Part shown: positions 21,260 to 36,721 of the stretch, piece after piece | Numbering within the stretch: position 1 is the first letter of the stretch | How the letters are laid out: the number at the start of each line of letters is the position of its first letter | Source: Lojkania enalia | Taxonomy: Eukaryota > Ascomycota > Dothideomycetes > Pleosporales | Direction of reading: 5' to 3' | Assembly (NCBI GenBank): GCA_010094045.1 | Contig: ML986637.1 | Coordinates: 1-64,000 of the forward strand | DNA length: 64,000 nt | Notes under the pieces: model-generated | Database searches by the model: none | Seen by the model: the letters and a program-made list of their open reading frames with translations, nothing else | What the model was told of the DNA's origin: nothing | Position numbers and translations under genes: made by a program

Positions 21260-22592
21260 CTACGATTTCCAAGCCATTATAGTCTCCTTGTCAGCACACT
21301 GACACGTCGCATTCGGCACCACACCCAAATACTTCCACACATCGCCCACCTTATTCCCCACCGGGACCCCGCCCTCAAAGAAATACCACTCCTCCAAAAC
21401 CACATTGATGATCTCCTGGCCCACGATCCTGATGTTATCGAGTGCGGGCCCCTTGGCTTGCTCGGCGTAAAGCAGGTTCTGCAACGGGCTTTGGCCCCAG
21501 TGCTCGCGGTCGAAGTCGCCAGCCGCGCGCATCAAGATCACGCGAGAGAAGTCTACCAGTTCCAGATTCGAAGGAGAAGAGGGAGTGATGACATCGGGGT
21601 CCGAAGCGTTAATCGAAAACCGGAACAGCGCAGCCAAAATCGCGTTATCTTCCTGACTCGCTGTGCCGTACGTCGCGTCGCCGTCCGTAAACTCCTCTAC
21701 GTACTTCTCGATCGCGTCCCCGAGCTTTGCGCCCGTGTACCAGGTATCTGACGTTATGGAGTCGCAGGGGGTGATGGAGGGAGAGTATGTGGCTGGTAAG
21801 TAGATGGTGTTGGAGGAGTAGTAGAGGGCGCGGTACACTTTTGCGGCGTCGCTATCGGACAGGTTGAATACGACACGGTTGGCGATATCGAGCATGTAGT
21901 TGCGGAGGGCAATGTTCAGCGAGTAGAGTTCCGTGCCAAAGTAGAAGGCAGGTTTGGCGCCGGGATATAAGGAGCCCTGGGCCATGTAGCCCGAAGAGAA
22001 ATTTTCGGGGATCTGCCGTGCGTCGAATTCATGCTGGAGCCCGAATTGTAGGGCATACTGGGCGAAGGTTATAGAGCCAATGGTGCCGATTTTAGGGTTT
22101 ATGCTTGCGAGACCGCTGATGAGGAAGTACGTTTTGCGGAGGTCGAAGATAGTGGACAGGAGAAGGGAGGTGGTGGAGAGGGCAGCGTTGATTTCTTGTC
22201 TTGTGGATTAGTTTGGCTCATAGAGTTGTAAGAAACCATTTGAGGATGACGAAAATACAATAGTGTATTGAAGAGAGACATAGCGAGAAGAGAGAGGAAT
22301 ACATACCACCCTCTCCAACAGTGACCTGGCACACGCTTCCGTCCTGCGTACAATGGACATCTGGATATTGAGGCGGTAGACCTGGTATGGTGATGTTCTT
22401 CTCAAACACATTGAACCCTTCAGCGTTCCGCCAGATATCCTCCTCCCTCTTCCAAGTGTTGATAATGAATACTTTTGGTGCGATTTTCTCGTCTTGTGCT
22501 TGCGATGCTCCTTTAGCATTGGAGGGTACCGGCGATGCTACCGCAAAGAGAGGCAGACCCACGAGTATTTGAGTATAGGCTGAGAAGTGCAT
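21260..22592 (-). CDS. Purine nucleoside permease (NUP) family protein, secreted
   Basis: Family named for Candida NUP, implicated in purine nucleoside uptake; relatives resemble nucleoside phosphorylases. Exons 22592-22307 and 22194-21260 (GTATGT donor), 406 aa; the splice gives VGEGEINAAL. The N-terminus MHFSAYTQILVGLPLFAVAS is a signal peptide. Family landmarks: KVFIINTWKREEDIWR, ITIPGLPPQYPDVHCTQDG, VCQVTVGEGEINAA, then KTYFLISGLASINPKIGTIG and AQYALQFGLQHEFDARQIP, and C-terminal RIVGQEIINVVLEEW. It lacks multiple membrane spans, so permease in the strict sense is doubtful; a secreted or wall-linked nucleoside-binding or -processing role is more likely (inference). Confidence 0.9.
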
Positions 22593-23197
22593 TCTGGTGT
22601 CGAGCTTGAAGGCGTACACAACTTAGCCTTTGCAGAAGTTGGGATTGCGGAATCGATAGATGAGAAAATATTAAAATGCGCAAGTGGGCACTGATGCGGA
22701 GGCAAACAAGTATTAGCCAACCGGCCAGTGACCGTTTGGAATCTCGTGACGCACCTAAATAGGTCCTGATGGGTGCCTGACAATCGCTATTTGAGCAATT
22801 AACTTCGTTTTAGTGATAGCTTAGCCAGCGAAAAGTAGCTGACTTGCCGGTTGTAATGCTAGCTGGTCAACAGGAATAGATAGTGTTGCCTAAGAGCAGC
22901 GGTGAGATCCAACTGGTGTTTATTTTGGATTTTGTTACATGTGGTTTGTATACCATTCATTGGTGGACTGTCTAGCTTAAGCCTCAGTGTGCGCCAAACG
23001 GGTTCAAAAGGGTTAGACTACAGGCACATGGAGCACTTGATCGAATGCCGTAGCAGGCCAGAATAGAGCCGAGGAAAAAAAATCTTGTAGGGGTAGAAGC
23101 GTAATATAAAAAAAAAAAATAAAAAAATTTTATCTATCAAATATCATTAATTCATTATTTTGTAATCTGCCTCCCAGAAGTACATCCCCTTCATAAC
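22593..23197. other. Intergenic with A/T tracts
   Basis: Promoter of the NUP-family gene and 3' flank of IKS1. An A-run/T-run rich segment lies at about 23107-23165. No gene. Confidence 0.6.
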
Positions 23198-25367
23198 TTA
23201 CGGACTCTCCCAGGACACCACTCGATGAAGACAAAGCCTATCTGTTCGCAATACTGTTGAAAGAACAGCAACGTGAAGAAGTAAAAGGACAACAGAGCCG
23301 CTGAATCCCCCCAACCCGAAATGACGACCTTGAAATGTAAATCCGATGAATAGGAAGTCGAGAGACGCAAAACAGAGTAACGGATATGCAACCCATGGAT
23401 CCGCCGCAAAAGGCTGACACGGACTAAACAAGCTGAACACCTTTACACAGAATAGTGTTATTTTGGTAACGCCCATGAAAGTAGGGTTATGGATAAACTG
23501 GTACAGTCGAAGATGAGCGGGTGGCGGAGGTGGAAGCATGAGTCGGGGTGATTGTGTAGGGGACGAGTGAGTATCTTGGGGCCGAGGAAGGTCGACTTTT
23601 CTCGGACGAAGGATAACGGAGCCTTCTGGTGGTGTAGATTCTCTATCAGACGAGAGATGCTGAGGAGGTGGACTGGGTGACCGGTCCATTACGGAGGCGC
23701 TGAGCTTGGATTTACTGGGACGAGTGTAATGGGCCGAGCCGCGCTTTCTGTGGACTTGGGGGGCAGGACTTGGCGTGTCTACTCGAGAAATGCGAGGTCC
23801 AAGATCGTCAAGCCTAGATGGGCCCCCAAAGCCGTTGAAATCGTCGAATGAGGCGGTTGATTTGATGACGTGCAAGATTTCCTCCGTTCCAGGACGCTCA
23901 TCGGGGTTTAGAGCCAGCAAATGCTTCAGAGATTTGTAAAGCTTTTCAGGCAAGTCTTTCCTAATCCTTCGCTCATCATCAAATCCGCCCCAAGAGGATA
24001 TCTCTGCTCGTAATTGATCCAGATCCTCCTTATCCTCATCGATACCATCTGCATTTCGGTACGGCAACCTAGCAAAGCACATAAAGTACACTATCATCCC
24101 CAGGGAAAAGATATCGGACTTGGTGGTGAAATTACCAAGAGGCCCCTCCGGCATCTCTCGTCGAAGGACCTCAGGCGCACAATATGATATTGTACCGGTA
24201 GCTCCTGTTGATTTTCGAGCCATATTAGCCACTTGTACCTCGCCAAAATCGCTCACTAGCACCCTAATTTTACGTCCGGTATCATGCAACAGACAATTGC
24301 TTGGTTTCAAATCTCGATGGATGTACCCGTTGGCGTGAAGATGATTCAAGCCCGATGTGATATCCTTGAAAAAGGATATGATTTGCTCAAAGTGCATTCG
24401 ACGCGGTCCGTTAAGCTCATGAGGCTCTTCTAATTGGCCCTTTGATCGCCTTCTCAGGCGCTCCTTCAGCTGCTCAGTGCTTACAGTTGGCTTTGCTGAA
24501 CCAACAATATAACTATGGAGATCTCCAGCATTGCAATACTGCTGCAGGATGAAGGCGCACGGCACGCTTGGGCCGAAATTCGATATCTGATAGTCTTCGA
24601 GCCAGACGTGGCGGTAGGACACTAGATTCTGGTGTGATAAGTTTTGAAGTAGCTGCACTTCGATCAAGACCTTCTCTAGCCATTCGTGGTTATCGCCAAC
24701 GGGCACTCGTTTACAAGCGAATTTTCCCAGTAGAACACCGTCCAAAACATGGTTTACAAGGAGCACGACGCCCTTGCCGCCCCTCCCTAATTCCTTCTCC
24801 TCTACAAAGAATGTTTTGAAGTAGTTGGGACTGAATGCTTGTGCGGAAATGCTATGATGCCGCTGGGGGGCTGGCGTACTTCCAACGAACTCTGCGCCAG
24901 CCGGAGTGGTAAGCCCCCCTTGCAAGTCCTGGATAGGAGCAGGCGCTAGTTGCTTGTGTGGTGAGGGTGGGCGCGACGTCTGCGCAGACGCGGGCTGGCT
25001 CCTCCGCAGCATCTGGAAGTACTGCGGGTTGACGAAGCCCGCCTCATGCTCTTGGAGTGTGCCATGCTCGTGTTCGTCTTGCTCGTCCGAGCTGTGGCCA
25101 GGCGTCTCGCGGTAGGGTCGGTGACAGTAGGGACACGAAGAGATGTCGACGGCATTGGAGTGGGAGGCATCTCGGAGAGAGAGCTGCTTCGAGTGTTGGT
25201 CGAATACAACAACGGCCGAACCGTGACGTCTACGCAAACAGTCAAGGGGAGAACAATTGAAGCGCGCAGCATCTGAAGGGCAGATAAACTTACAAGACAA
25301 CCTCGCGCGACTCTGCGGGAATATAGGGCACTAGTGACATGCTTCGCTGCCGTTCGCGATCGTCCAT
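23198..25367 (-). CDS. IKS1: Serine/threonine protein kinase, IKS1 type, with C-terminal membrane segments
   Basis: Exon 1, 25367-25294 (MDDRERQRSMSLVPYIPAE), is joined by a GTAAGT...TAG intron to exon 2, 25229-23198, 701 aa. The join restores REVVLRHGSAVVVFD, the conserved Iks1 N-terminus. The kinase domain is complete: GRGGKGVV loop, FACKRV lysine, HRDLKPSNC, VSDFGEVQ and YCAPEVL. A CPYCHRPY motif precedes it. After a Pro/Ser-rich linker the C-terminus is hydrophobic (WVAYPLLCFASLDFLFIGF; SGSVVLLLLHVAVLST), consistent with a membrane anchor. Yeast Iks1 is a poorly characterised kinase, so pathway is not asserted. Starting at 25340 instead would remove nine residues. Confidence 0.92.
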
Positions 25368-25819
25368 GGTCGGGACACGAAGCATTACCTGGGGTTGTGG
25401 GGAAGCGGCACGGTGCGTATCTTTCGGACGGCGTCTAATCCTTTGCACGAGGGCTGTGTAGGCGTGAAAGACTTCCGTTCATAGCTCCGCAGTCGTCACT
25501 GCGCATGGCAGTGTTTGTTGTCATTCGGAGGCGGTTCCGGCGGCACTGAAGATCGGGATATGCCTTCTCGAAGGACCAGGGCACCCCCGATCAGGCAATT
25601 TGTATATCTGCAGCACGGACCATCCGTTCTGTGGCACATGCCGAGGGCACCTAGGTACTTGGCGTCCATCTATCATATAGATGCATTCTCATCATAGTCT
25701 TCACTATCTGATGTTCGGCTTCTGCATTCCGCAGCTCCCAGCACTTTAGCTACCCAAGCCTTAGCTTCTATGAGACACCAAGCTATATTGACCACTAGAA
25801 CATTTCCCCCTAATCTCCC
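25368..25819. other. Intergenic
   Basis: IKS1 promoter and epimerase 3' flank. Nothing further seen. Confidence 0.6.
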
Positions 25820-27897
<2,078 letters not shown>

Positions 27898-30800
27898 TCA
27901 TAGACCTTCTTCCCCGCGCCTAGCTGCAGCGTGAACCTCCCTCCTAATGTCAAATAGGGTATCATCGAACTCTCGTTCTTCCTGTCTCCCCAACACCATC
28001 TGAGGCAGCTCAGAAAGCATGCGCTTGATAGACCTGAGTTTCTCGAGGACACTCCTCGGTGTAAGAATGACTCTCTCGGTGAAAGAACGGCTAGGTGTTG
28101 TGACTGCTGTAGTTGCCTGTTGTGACTGGCGTTGCTCTGATACAATCGGAGTTACCGCGTTACTCCGCAACTGTAATGCTGTGTTCAATTTCTGTTCGGT
28201 ACCGGAAAGCGGCATTGACTCTGATGGGTCTGGGTCAATAGTGGTACCCTCATGATCCGGTACAGTTGAGGATCCGCGAATAGATAGAAAAGACGAACGA
28301 CGAGGGGAGACTTGAACGTGAGTCGCACGTTTAATTTGGGAGAGCTCGGAGGACTCCGAGGGAGTGGTCTTTGCCTCGCTCACATCTTGAGTTGCCTTCG
28401 TCTTTGCTCTCTTCCGTGCTGGCATATCCTCGATGACTGTCTCCGAAGGCGTTTCCACTTGGCCGAAAGATGATGCTGACCGACGAACGCTGCGCTTTTG
28501 AGTGGTTTCGGGTATGACAATAAGACCATTGGGAACGCCCTGCAGTGAGTCATCTCGTGATTTCTTCTTTGATTTGCTTCTACTTGGTCGGCCACGTCCC
28601 TTCTTCTTTGGTTGCTCCACCACGATACAGTCAGATATATTCTCATCTTCTTCTTGGGTAAGCTTGAGAATTGGTGATAATTCCTCCACTTTGATGTGCT
28701 CTACTTTCTTGCTCTTCTTGTAATTCCTTTCAGAATCTACGGGTGGCTGTTTCCGCTTCTTTGAGCTAGCTGGCCCACTTGGAATGGATGTAGCCAAGGT
28801 GCGTAAGGATCGACGGAGGCCTCCAACCTGTGGTGTCGAAACTGCTGCAGATTTTTGCTGTGGCGGGGACTTAGAGAAAGAATCTTCTATGCAACTAGCA
28901 TCCATCAAGCTATTGCCCGAATCATCATTTACATCAGTGTTGGGGCAAGGAAGCTGAGTCTTCTGAACTTCGCTGTTGCTCATAGGAGGTAGTTCATTCA
29001 TCTCAGCATCCCCGTCCATTGTGTGTAATACTGATTGTTGGGAACTTTCGTCTACAAAGATGTTGTGAGACTCTCGGAGGGCTTTGCCACCTCGAGGTGG
29101 CTGCTTCTCAGCGGTCGAGTTACTTCCCGCGTTTAGTTCCGCATTGAATTGAGCAGTCAGCTGAAGCTCGACTGTAGAGCTCGCTACTTCAGAGAGCTCA
29201 TCTCCTGAAGCCTCTGCAACTCCTACTCGCTTCATATGATTGGATTCGGGGAGGCACTCCTCTTCCATGCTTTCACTATTTTCGGAAGGGGGTGTGGGAT
29301 TCTCAGGCTGCCTATAGCTAAAGCTATCGCTTACCACATTCCCAGCTGATTGCGTACTTTGTTTTTCAAATTGCGGGGGTGAGGATCCAATGTCTTCCGT
29401 CTCATTTGTAAGCTGTATCGTTCGAACAGCATTAGGCGTAGCTAGGCTTGTGTCATCACTAAGTATCTGCCGGCTTCGTCTTCGAGCGTTGGGAGTCGGC
29501 GAGGAACCTAGGTAGACGTCCATAGGACCTATCGAAGCAAGTGCTTGTAGCGGTATCCTCGAGTTCTCAGTAGGGAGATCATCTGCACTTAAGGCATCGG
29601 ACTGAGGCTCCAGAGCAGGCGATCTTGATGCCGTAGGGGTTGGCTGGGAAGTCCTAGAAGCTCCGATATCTCTAAACATGATGGTAGCTTGTCTTTGTTT
29701 CTCTATCATTCGCTGCTGCCTTTCGGTCAACATTTGTAATTCTTGCTCGAAAGGATTGCTTAGAGACGAATAGACTGGCTCAAAGTTGATCTGTGAATCT
29801 TCATGTCGGAGTCGGACCCCTTTAACCTTTCGTGAAGAAGGCTTCTTCCGTCCTGCACTTGACACCGCAGGGGATCGTGATTGTCGAGATGGTTTATCAA
29901 CAGGCATAGGCATGTCGCGAATATGGGAGCCTTGCGCTCTTCTTCTAGTATTAGAGTCACTGCTATCAGATTCATAGAAGGATAGACCAGAATCCTTGAC
30001 TTATCGTCAGTGTCAAATTACAAAGAACCATCTTATTGACTCACATAATCTTCGTTAGCCAGGAGCGAAGGCAATGACAGATCCACCGTACCGCGCAGCT
30101 TTTGAACAGCTTTCTCAACTCGAGGAGGATACTGCAAACTATCCTCTTTACCAAAGGTTACATTCCAAGTAGCCACGGTTACTTTGACAATTTCCCAGCG
30201 TCGAGAAGATAGCCCAGACGCTATCAAATGTTCTAGAGCAGAAAGAAGGGAGCTATCCTTGCGAGGTAATCTCCCGATAGCTTCACAAATGGTTTCCCAT
30301 AGAGCGAGTACCTGCTATGTATCAGTCAAACGATTCTGACCAATTATCTCAAAAAGCATACCTCTCGATATATTTGTTTTAGGTATTGATCTTTCTTCTG
30401 CATTTTGCGATCCGGATCTTCAATCCAGGGCGTTATGCTAGATTGTATTCGGCGCAAATAGGTTGTTAAAAGGGAAGTTGGATATTCATGGATAGAGCTC
30501 GTAAGTGCGCAAAGGAAATCTTTAATCTTCTCGTAGTCTTGAACCATAAGAGAAATGTACAGCCGTGTCCCCGTCGTTACTATGGCCTGATAGAAATGGC
30601 TATAAGGGTCGAACTCAGAATTTCGCGCTAAGGTTGGAGACGACGGGCTGAGTTTGTGTCGGGTCTGTTCGAGAATCCGCCGGTCGATATTTTTTGGAAT
30701 GTTCTTTAGAAGAACACTAATAAATGCTAGGCAAGCATTACCATCTTTCTCGGGCACCATATTTAAAACCCGCTCCGATACTTTCTCGATGACTGCAAGC

Positions 30801-33394
30801 ACAACTGCACCTTCTCCGGCCTCCCGTCGAGCGGTCTCAGTGAAAGCGGTTAACAGATCGTGACCGTAGGTAGTGTCGAGAAGATGTGGGGATCCTAATG
30901 CGAGAATGTCGACAACAATGTCATATTCGTTTCCAAGCTGATTCAACGAACGCTCATTCGAATCGGATGGCTGCTCATGAATACAGAGATTGACAAGAGC
31001 AGCAATCTGATTCCAGAAATCGGTCATGACCGCCGTTGTCGCTGACGGCTCGACGGCGACCGAGCAACCCTTGAGCATCTCCAACTTCGAAAGACGGCTA
31101 TTTTGGGCATCCAAACAAGGTTCCATCATGAGTTTCACGACCCGGAGGCGCACTGCATCGGATAATTTCCCTTCAGATCGGCCTATCAGCAATTCAATAA
31201 AATAGAGCAATGGAGATAGGCGGGGCCCTCGATAACGGTGCGATGGAGTAGCGGCCTCAAATTCATCATTTCCATTCCGAGTCAGACATTTGTCAGCAAA
31301 TTGAAATGCACCGAGTTTCTGGATAATTGTTTCCACCAGGAAACAGAACTTGTCCGCCCAGCTGTCCTCCTTGTGTTGTGTCATTGCTAGCTTGGCAGTA
31401 TGTCTGTCCCATACTCGACGAAGCAAGTTGACGAGGTGTGCTACAGCGTCTTTGGTATCGGTGGATGCCACAACCTCCTTACTCTTAGCCTCTACTAAGG
31501 AGTCGAGAAGCGCTATCCACATTAACTTGACTGACTCATCTTCGCCTGCATCCGGGGCCCATGGAGTGGCGTCTAGGAGAGGTTCCACGAATTTTAGTAT
31601 TGATGAGAGCGACTTCCGGACCCACCTAGGATCTAGAAGGGGCAATTCCTCACGTTGAACCATCAAATGCGATTTTAGTTCTAACGCCCGCTGTTCGTTC
31701 CATGGTTTCCTGGATCCGTTTAAGAGGCCAGATACGACGCGGCAGGCAGCGACGGAGTGTTTTGGCGAATGTGAGTGAATTAAGGGTATCCAGAAATCCG
31801 CAACAAACTCAGTCCAGTACCGATCGAGCTGTTCGAGAGGTGCTACTGGCCGCAGAGAATAGTATAGTAGAGTAAAGTACCCGGAAGTTGCAGCGCCCCC
31901 CTGAGACTTCTTCCACTGACTTCGTTGCTGGAGTTGATCTTGGAGGATTTTGGAAAGCATCTTGGACCATACAGTAGGAGTTGATAGTGTCATATTGACC
32001 GCATAAATAAGGAAATTCATCGCTACACTTGCATGGACCTTGACGAGCTCATGCTCCGAGTTAAAGAAGTTCTCCAGCAACAACAGCCAATCTTGGATGG
32101 ACGGAAATTGGTTTGACGACAAGGAACCCCGCATTAGCGCTGTGATGGCAGCCCATATTTGGGGAGCGAGTGCAGCGTTCTCGGTACTGAGCATCTTATC
32201 CAACTCCTGGGCAATTAGCTTTGCGAAGGTTTCGCCATCGTCCTTTACCCGGTTTAGGACAGACAAAACCGCTTTGGTAAGCTGTGTGTTGGTGCCAATG
32301 GTTTTTGCGGCGCAGATTGTGGTTTCGAGGGCACTTTGATTGATATCCTTCTGCATAGAGAGCATAGCGTTTACCGTATGTTTAAACCATCGCTCCGTAT
32401 GTCTGGCCATCAAGTCTGGCGACTGCTGGATCAGCTTTTTGTAGATTCGGATTCTGTATGCAAGAACCGAGTAACCAGACACACGTTTGTGAATATCGTC
32501 TAGGATATCTAGAACCTTCTCGACCCGGGCAGTAGTCATGGTCCTGGGACGAAAGTTTTGCTGCATTAGCAAAGCTAGATGAGTGTTGATGATAGTTTTC
32601 GGTATATTCGTATCGGCAGCAACTTGGATAACGCGGTCGATTACGGATGAGCAGAACTCGTCGTCCATGGAGGACCTCAACTCAGGTATGCGTACAAGTG
32701 CCATGAGCAACTTCAAAGCCTGGCTAATGAGCTGCGAGTCTGATCCGGTTCCTATGAGGCTGGCTGCCTGCATATCGCGTCGTATGAACTGTGACAAAAG
32801 ACCCATCTTGTCCTGCAATGACTGGATATCAGGTACTCTGTCGTATGCTTGCATTGTTCGCTGCAAAGATATATAGGCATCTAGCTTCGATGGCCGTGAG
32901 CCCTGAGCTAGCATCTTCACTATTGATTCGAGCATCTCTGCGAATGTCTGGAACTTATGTGCAGCGACGCCTTCCTCGATTGGTGGGGGTGTGGATGTAG
33001 GATCGTATGCTTTCAAGATAGATTTCAGCGGTTTCGATACACGCGTCTGAGGCAAAGGTCGCAACGGGGAACTACGTAGCGGGGTCCACGGGCGAGCTGC
33101 AAGACCGTTGTCGGGTATGATACATATCGGGAGCTCGAAGTTTACTCGCTTTCGTCTGCGGTCGGAATTGGTCGACCCACCCGTCTCGGACGATGGTGAT
33201 TGTTCGGGGGTATTGAGAAGCGACTTCGCGGAGGCAAGTGTAGTCGCAACCTTGGGAAGTTCAGATTCGGTGCCAAAGGGATCGCTCATGAACTCAAGCG
33301 CCTCGTCGGCATCATTGGCAAGGTCCTTTATTTCTTTTGGCGGAGTGGGGGGGCGGATAGAAAAAGACTCGAATTTGGAAGTGGAAAACACCAT
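27898..33394 (-). CDS. RIF1: Telomere and replication-timing factor Rif1
   Basis: Rif1 binds chromatin and recruits protein phosphatase 1 to reverse DDK phosphorylation, delaying late origins; it also acts at telomeres and breaks. Exons 33394-30362, 30311-30045 and 29994-27898, each a multiple of three, 1798 aa. The N-terminal half is the Rif1_N HEAT-like array (FAEMLESIVKMLAQGSRPSK, MGLLSQFIRRDMQA and many helical repeats). PP1 docking motifs precede it: RVNF at residues 83-86 and SILK at 125-128. The C-terminal third is low-complexity with basic patches (KKKGRGRPSRSKSKKKSRDD) and SSP motifs suited to cell-cycle kinases. The Met at 33394 is preferred over 33553 because the upstream part looks random. 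Divergent from RIC8. Confidence 0.95.
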
Positions 33395-34203
33395 GGCTAT
33401 GCTGGAAACAATCAAAAAAACCAAAGGAAAGAGAGAGCAATGGCCATTCGCATCGCCGTGAGGAAAGGGCTGCTGCGAGAAAGCGGATGGGAGAGGGTCA
33501 GTGGACTGTATGAATAGCAGGATAGAATGGCTGGGCATTCGCGGCGCGTCCACGGTCGCGTTCGCGAAAAGCTTTGACCAGGTCCCTTAAGTGCTTCCCA
33601 GTGCGCCTGCCCATGGCAAACGGCGGGGTCAAGCGATTCATCCCTGATCATCGCCTCCTTCTCTGGATATACGTTTAAATATGCATATGTAATCGGCCCG
33701 TTGTGCTGTTCATTGGTACCTATGCGTGTCTAAAACCCAGCAAAGGGCTCTCCACGAGATGCCGACTATTAGCATCCGTACTCTTCCCCGCTGCCATTGT
33801 TGGTCAGAGTCTGATGGAGCAAGACATCATGAATAAGTGCTAGACAATAGGTCCACCCCTCATTGGTGGTAAGCGGCTGTGAACCGTCCGTCAACCGAAA
33901 AGTAGGCGACAGGGTTGCCAATGCATAGTTCCATCACATGCAGCCAGCCGCGGTCTTCGTGCATGCCCAGGTAGAGATATCCTCCTGATACATCTTCCAG
34001 GCTAGTTGGAATCATTCGCGTTCTTTTGCGGAGATCCGAATCCCCTTGCAACTAATGAACACCCTTTTCTCGTGCTGCGGGGTTGTCACCGCCGCAGGCT
34101 CGCCAGGCGACCTACAACCCTCTTACGAATGAACCCCGTGGAGATCGCCCCAACCAACTTACACTCTTGCGCAGCCACCTAGCGTGCTGTCAAATACAAC
34201 AAC
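33395..34203. promoter_or_regulatory. Divergent promoter region RIF1 / RIC8
   Basis: 809 nt between divergent start codons. The RIF1 side is GC-rich with a TTCGCGAA palindrome. No gene seen. Confidence 0.65.
33561..33569 (+). promoter_or_regulatory. SCB/E2F-like cell-cycle element candidate
   Basis: TTCGCGAAA contains the palindrome TTCGCGAA and the SBF consensus CRCGAAA (33563-33569), about 170 nt upstream of the RIF1 ATG. In yeasts these elements drive G1/S transcription. Single copy, so chance is possible. Confidence 0.35.
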
Positions 34204-35903
34204 ATGGCAAGCGGCGGGAAAGGTGAGTAGTATATCACTGATGCCCTTGCTCCGGCCTTAGACTATGTAGCGGACGGCTAATCGACATACAGCGAAGCTC
34301 GATCGGGTCACCGAGATACTCTCTAAACTCAAAGACGACCTCGAAACGAACAGTATTCCAGCCAAGCGTACGCTTTCGTCTCCCATTTTCTAGTACATCA
34401 CGAGCTTACGCGCCGTCCAGAGCAAGCACAGTTGTTGGAGGAGCTCAAGGTCAATGGTCGCTCGGTCGAGAATGCGGACCCCATATTCGCAGAGGATGTA
34501 CGTCCCACACATGCAATTTCAGAGCTCTGAAGTTGATGTAGACAACGTGATTAGGGTATTCGCACATTGGGCCACTATGCTTTCGACAGCAGCAGTGTCG
34601 AGGTCTCCCAGGAGGCGCTTCGATGCCTCGCGAACGCTCTACTGCTCCAAGAAAAGACCCGCCAGACACTCGTTACACTGGGATACGCCCCAAGAGTAGT
34701 AGAGAAGTTCAAGGTGAGCCACGTCGTACTGTTGGAAGAGATCTACATCTAAAATTAATTTGTAGAGCGAAGATATCAATGATGAGTTCCTCACTTCGCG
34801 CATACTCTTCCTCATGACCTACGGCACCAATCTAGATTATGAGAAACTCGTTAATGAAAACCAATTGGCGGAGAGCATCAATAATGCTTTACATCGACAC
34901 GCTAAGCGCTACTCCAAGTCTTCACTCCGGTCGTCACAGATGCATACAAACCCCATTGATCTTATGGCTTTGTCCGAGACCCTCAAGCTCTTATTCAACA
35001 TTACGAACTTCTATCCTGACCTAAGCGAGCACTTCTCCAAATCCATACCGCACATCTTCAAGACCCTCGTCCGACGGAAGATCACCAATCCACCTTTACA
35101 GCCGCCCGTCAATTATCTTATAAATGCACTTATAAACCTCGATTTAGAGGACAAAAAAGGACAGCAGTTGAAGTTTCTAGGCATGAACGCGGTATTTCCT
35201 AAGTTCGACCAGAAATGCAACGCTGAACATCTGATTAACATCCTCGACAACGCCATCGTCGCCTACAAAGAGTCTGAGCTAGATACAACCATCTCCCCGG
35301 TCCTCGTACTCATTCGGCGTATCTACGAAATAGCGCCAGATTCTGTGAAGCAGTACATGGAATGGCTGCTTTTACCCACAGACGAAGAGCGCAGCAGACC
35401 ACTTGGCAAATCCGACACGCTTTCCTCGCGTCTTCTCCAACTATCGACATCAGCCTTGACACCCAACCTCCGAGGTTCTATCTCTGCAATGATGTTTGAA
35501 CTGTCTGGAAAGGACGCCTCAAAATTCGTCCACAATGTCGGCTACGGGTTTGCCTCAGGTTTCCTCATGTCCAACAATATCCAAATGCCCGAAAACGCTA
35601 TGGAGGCCCATGCCACTGCCGATTCTAAAAATGCTATCCCAGTGAACCCGATAACGGGCCAACGACTCGACATGGAAGAACCAGTCGAAGGCCCACCCAT
35701 GTCTCAAGAGGAGAAGGAAAGAGAGGCTGAGAGGCTTTTTGTGCTGTTTGAACGGTTTGTATCTCCCGTGACGTTGGAAAAAGCATTGTACTAATTAGAT
35801 GGGCAGTCTCAAAGCAACGGGCGTCGTAGATGTAAAAAACCCAGTCGAGGAGGCATACCAATCCGGACGCATCCAAGAATTGCCGGATGAGGATGACGAC
35901 TAA
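34204..35903 (+). CDS. RIC8: Ric8/synembryn, chaperone and exchange factor for G-alpha subunits
   Basis: Binds GDP-bound G-alpha, assists its folding and promotes nucleotide exchange; in Neurospora RIC8 is needed for growth and conidiation. Six exons: 34204-34222, 34293-34367, 34421-34497, 34555-34713, 34766-35754 and 35807-35903; total 1416 nt, 471 aa. The spliced start reads MASGGKAKLDRVTEILSKLK, then IPAKQQAQLLEELKVNG. Armadillo-like helical repeats follow (SQEALRCLANALLLQEKTR; FLTSRILFLMTYG; LLFNITNFYPDLS; PVNYLINALINLDLED), with the family's C-terminal NPITGQRLDMEEP region and an acidic end (LPDEDDD). Every intron has a standard donor and acceptor. Confidence 0.95.
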
Positions 35904-36721
35904 ATCCTTGCCCTCAATCCGACCTGTACCTCCGAATATCTCACTATTTTCATCCTAGCCACGGTGTTCCTCTGGAAGATCTGTAGGCACCAGTAGGATA
36001 CGCATGTAGGTCATGGTAGAGGACAAGTTGATAGGAACTAAGCAAGGCGGAAAATAATGCAATATCACAATGCCAGTCAATGCCAATTCAAGCCAACCTT
36101 TCAACCCTTGCGCTCTTAGGAAGCTTAATCGTGTCGTATAGACTATGAACGATGCTATGACATGTAAAATATATGACCCTAAGTCAACGATATAGTCTAT
36201 TCAGCACGCTTTCGGAAGTATAGCAGCCCGTTTCAACAGCTAGATCCTTGAGTGCATGCATATGCTCCGCTTCATGAAAGCATTACAGATGCCGTATTAT
36301 ATTTTCCCTCCCCCAAAAATATTATCAGCACCTGATTAGCTCTGATTAAGAACATATATCCCTCCTGTGATTAGGATTCCAAGTCGACTATATTCGGCCC
36401 TGAGCCTTACAAGCATCTGGGACTTTGGGGAAAGCTTGCACGTGAGCGAGCGACCCAAACAAGACTAGCATCGGTGGTTGGTCTGTTTACCTCCGACTGT
36501 TATGAGGGCTCGCCAACACGTCCCCCGTCTTCAATTCTCCATTGCACTTTCCGTAGGACACAGTGGTCCTGGGATTGACCGCGGCTTGGATAGCTTCAGT
36601 GCATGCTTTCTTCTTGCTCCTGTCATCCATTGAAAGCATCTCTTTTCTATACCCTACAAATACATATTTCGCGCGATACGTCTACCAACCACGCGGGCTT
36701 CAATAGCCGTACAGCGACACC
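35904..36721. other. Intergenic
   Basis: RIC8 3' flank and promoter of the Ppc89-like gene. Nothing else seen. Confidence 0.6.

Noticed and set aside
33395..33553. N-terminal extension of RIF1 to the Met at 33553
   Set aside because: The extra residues look like random translation, while MVFSTSKFESFSIRP is followed by the conserved region and has a better start context.
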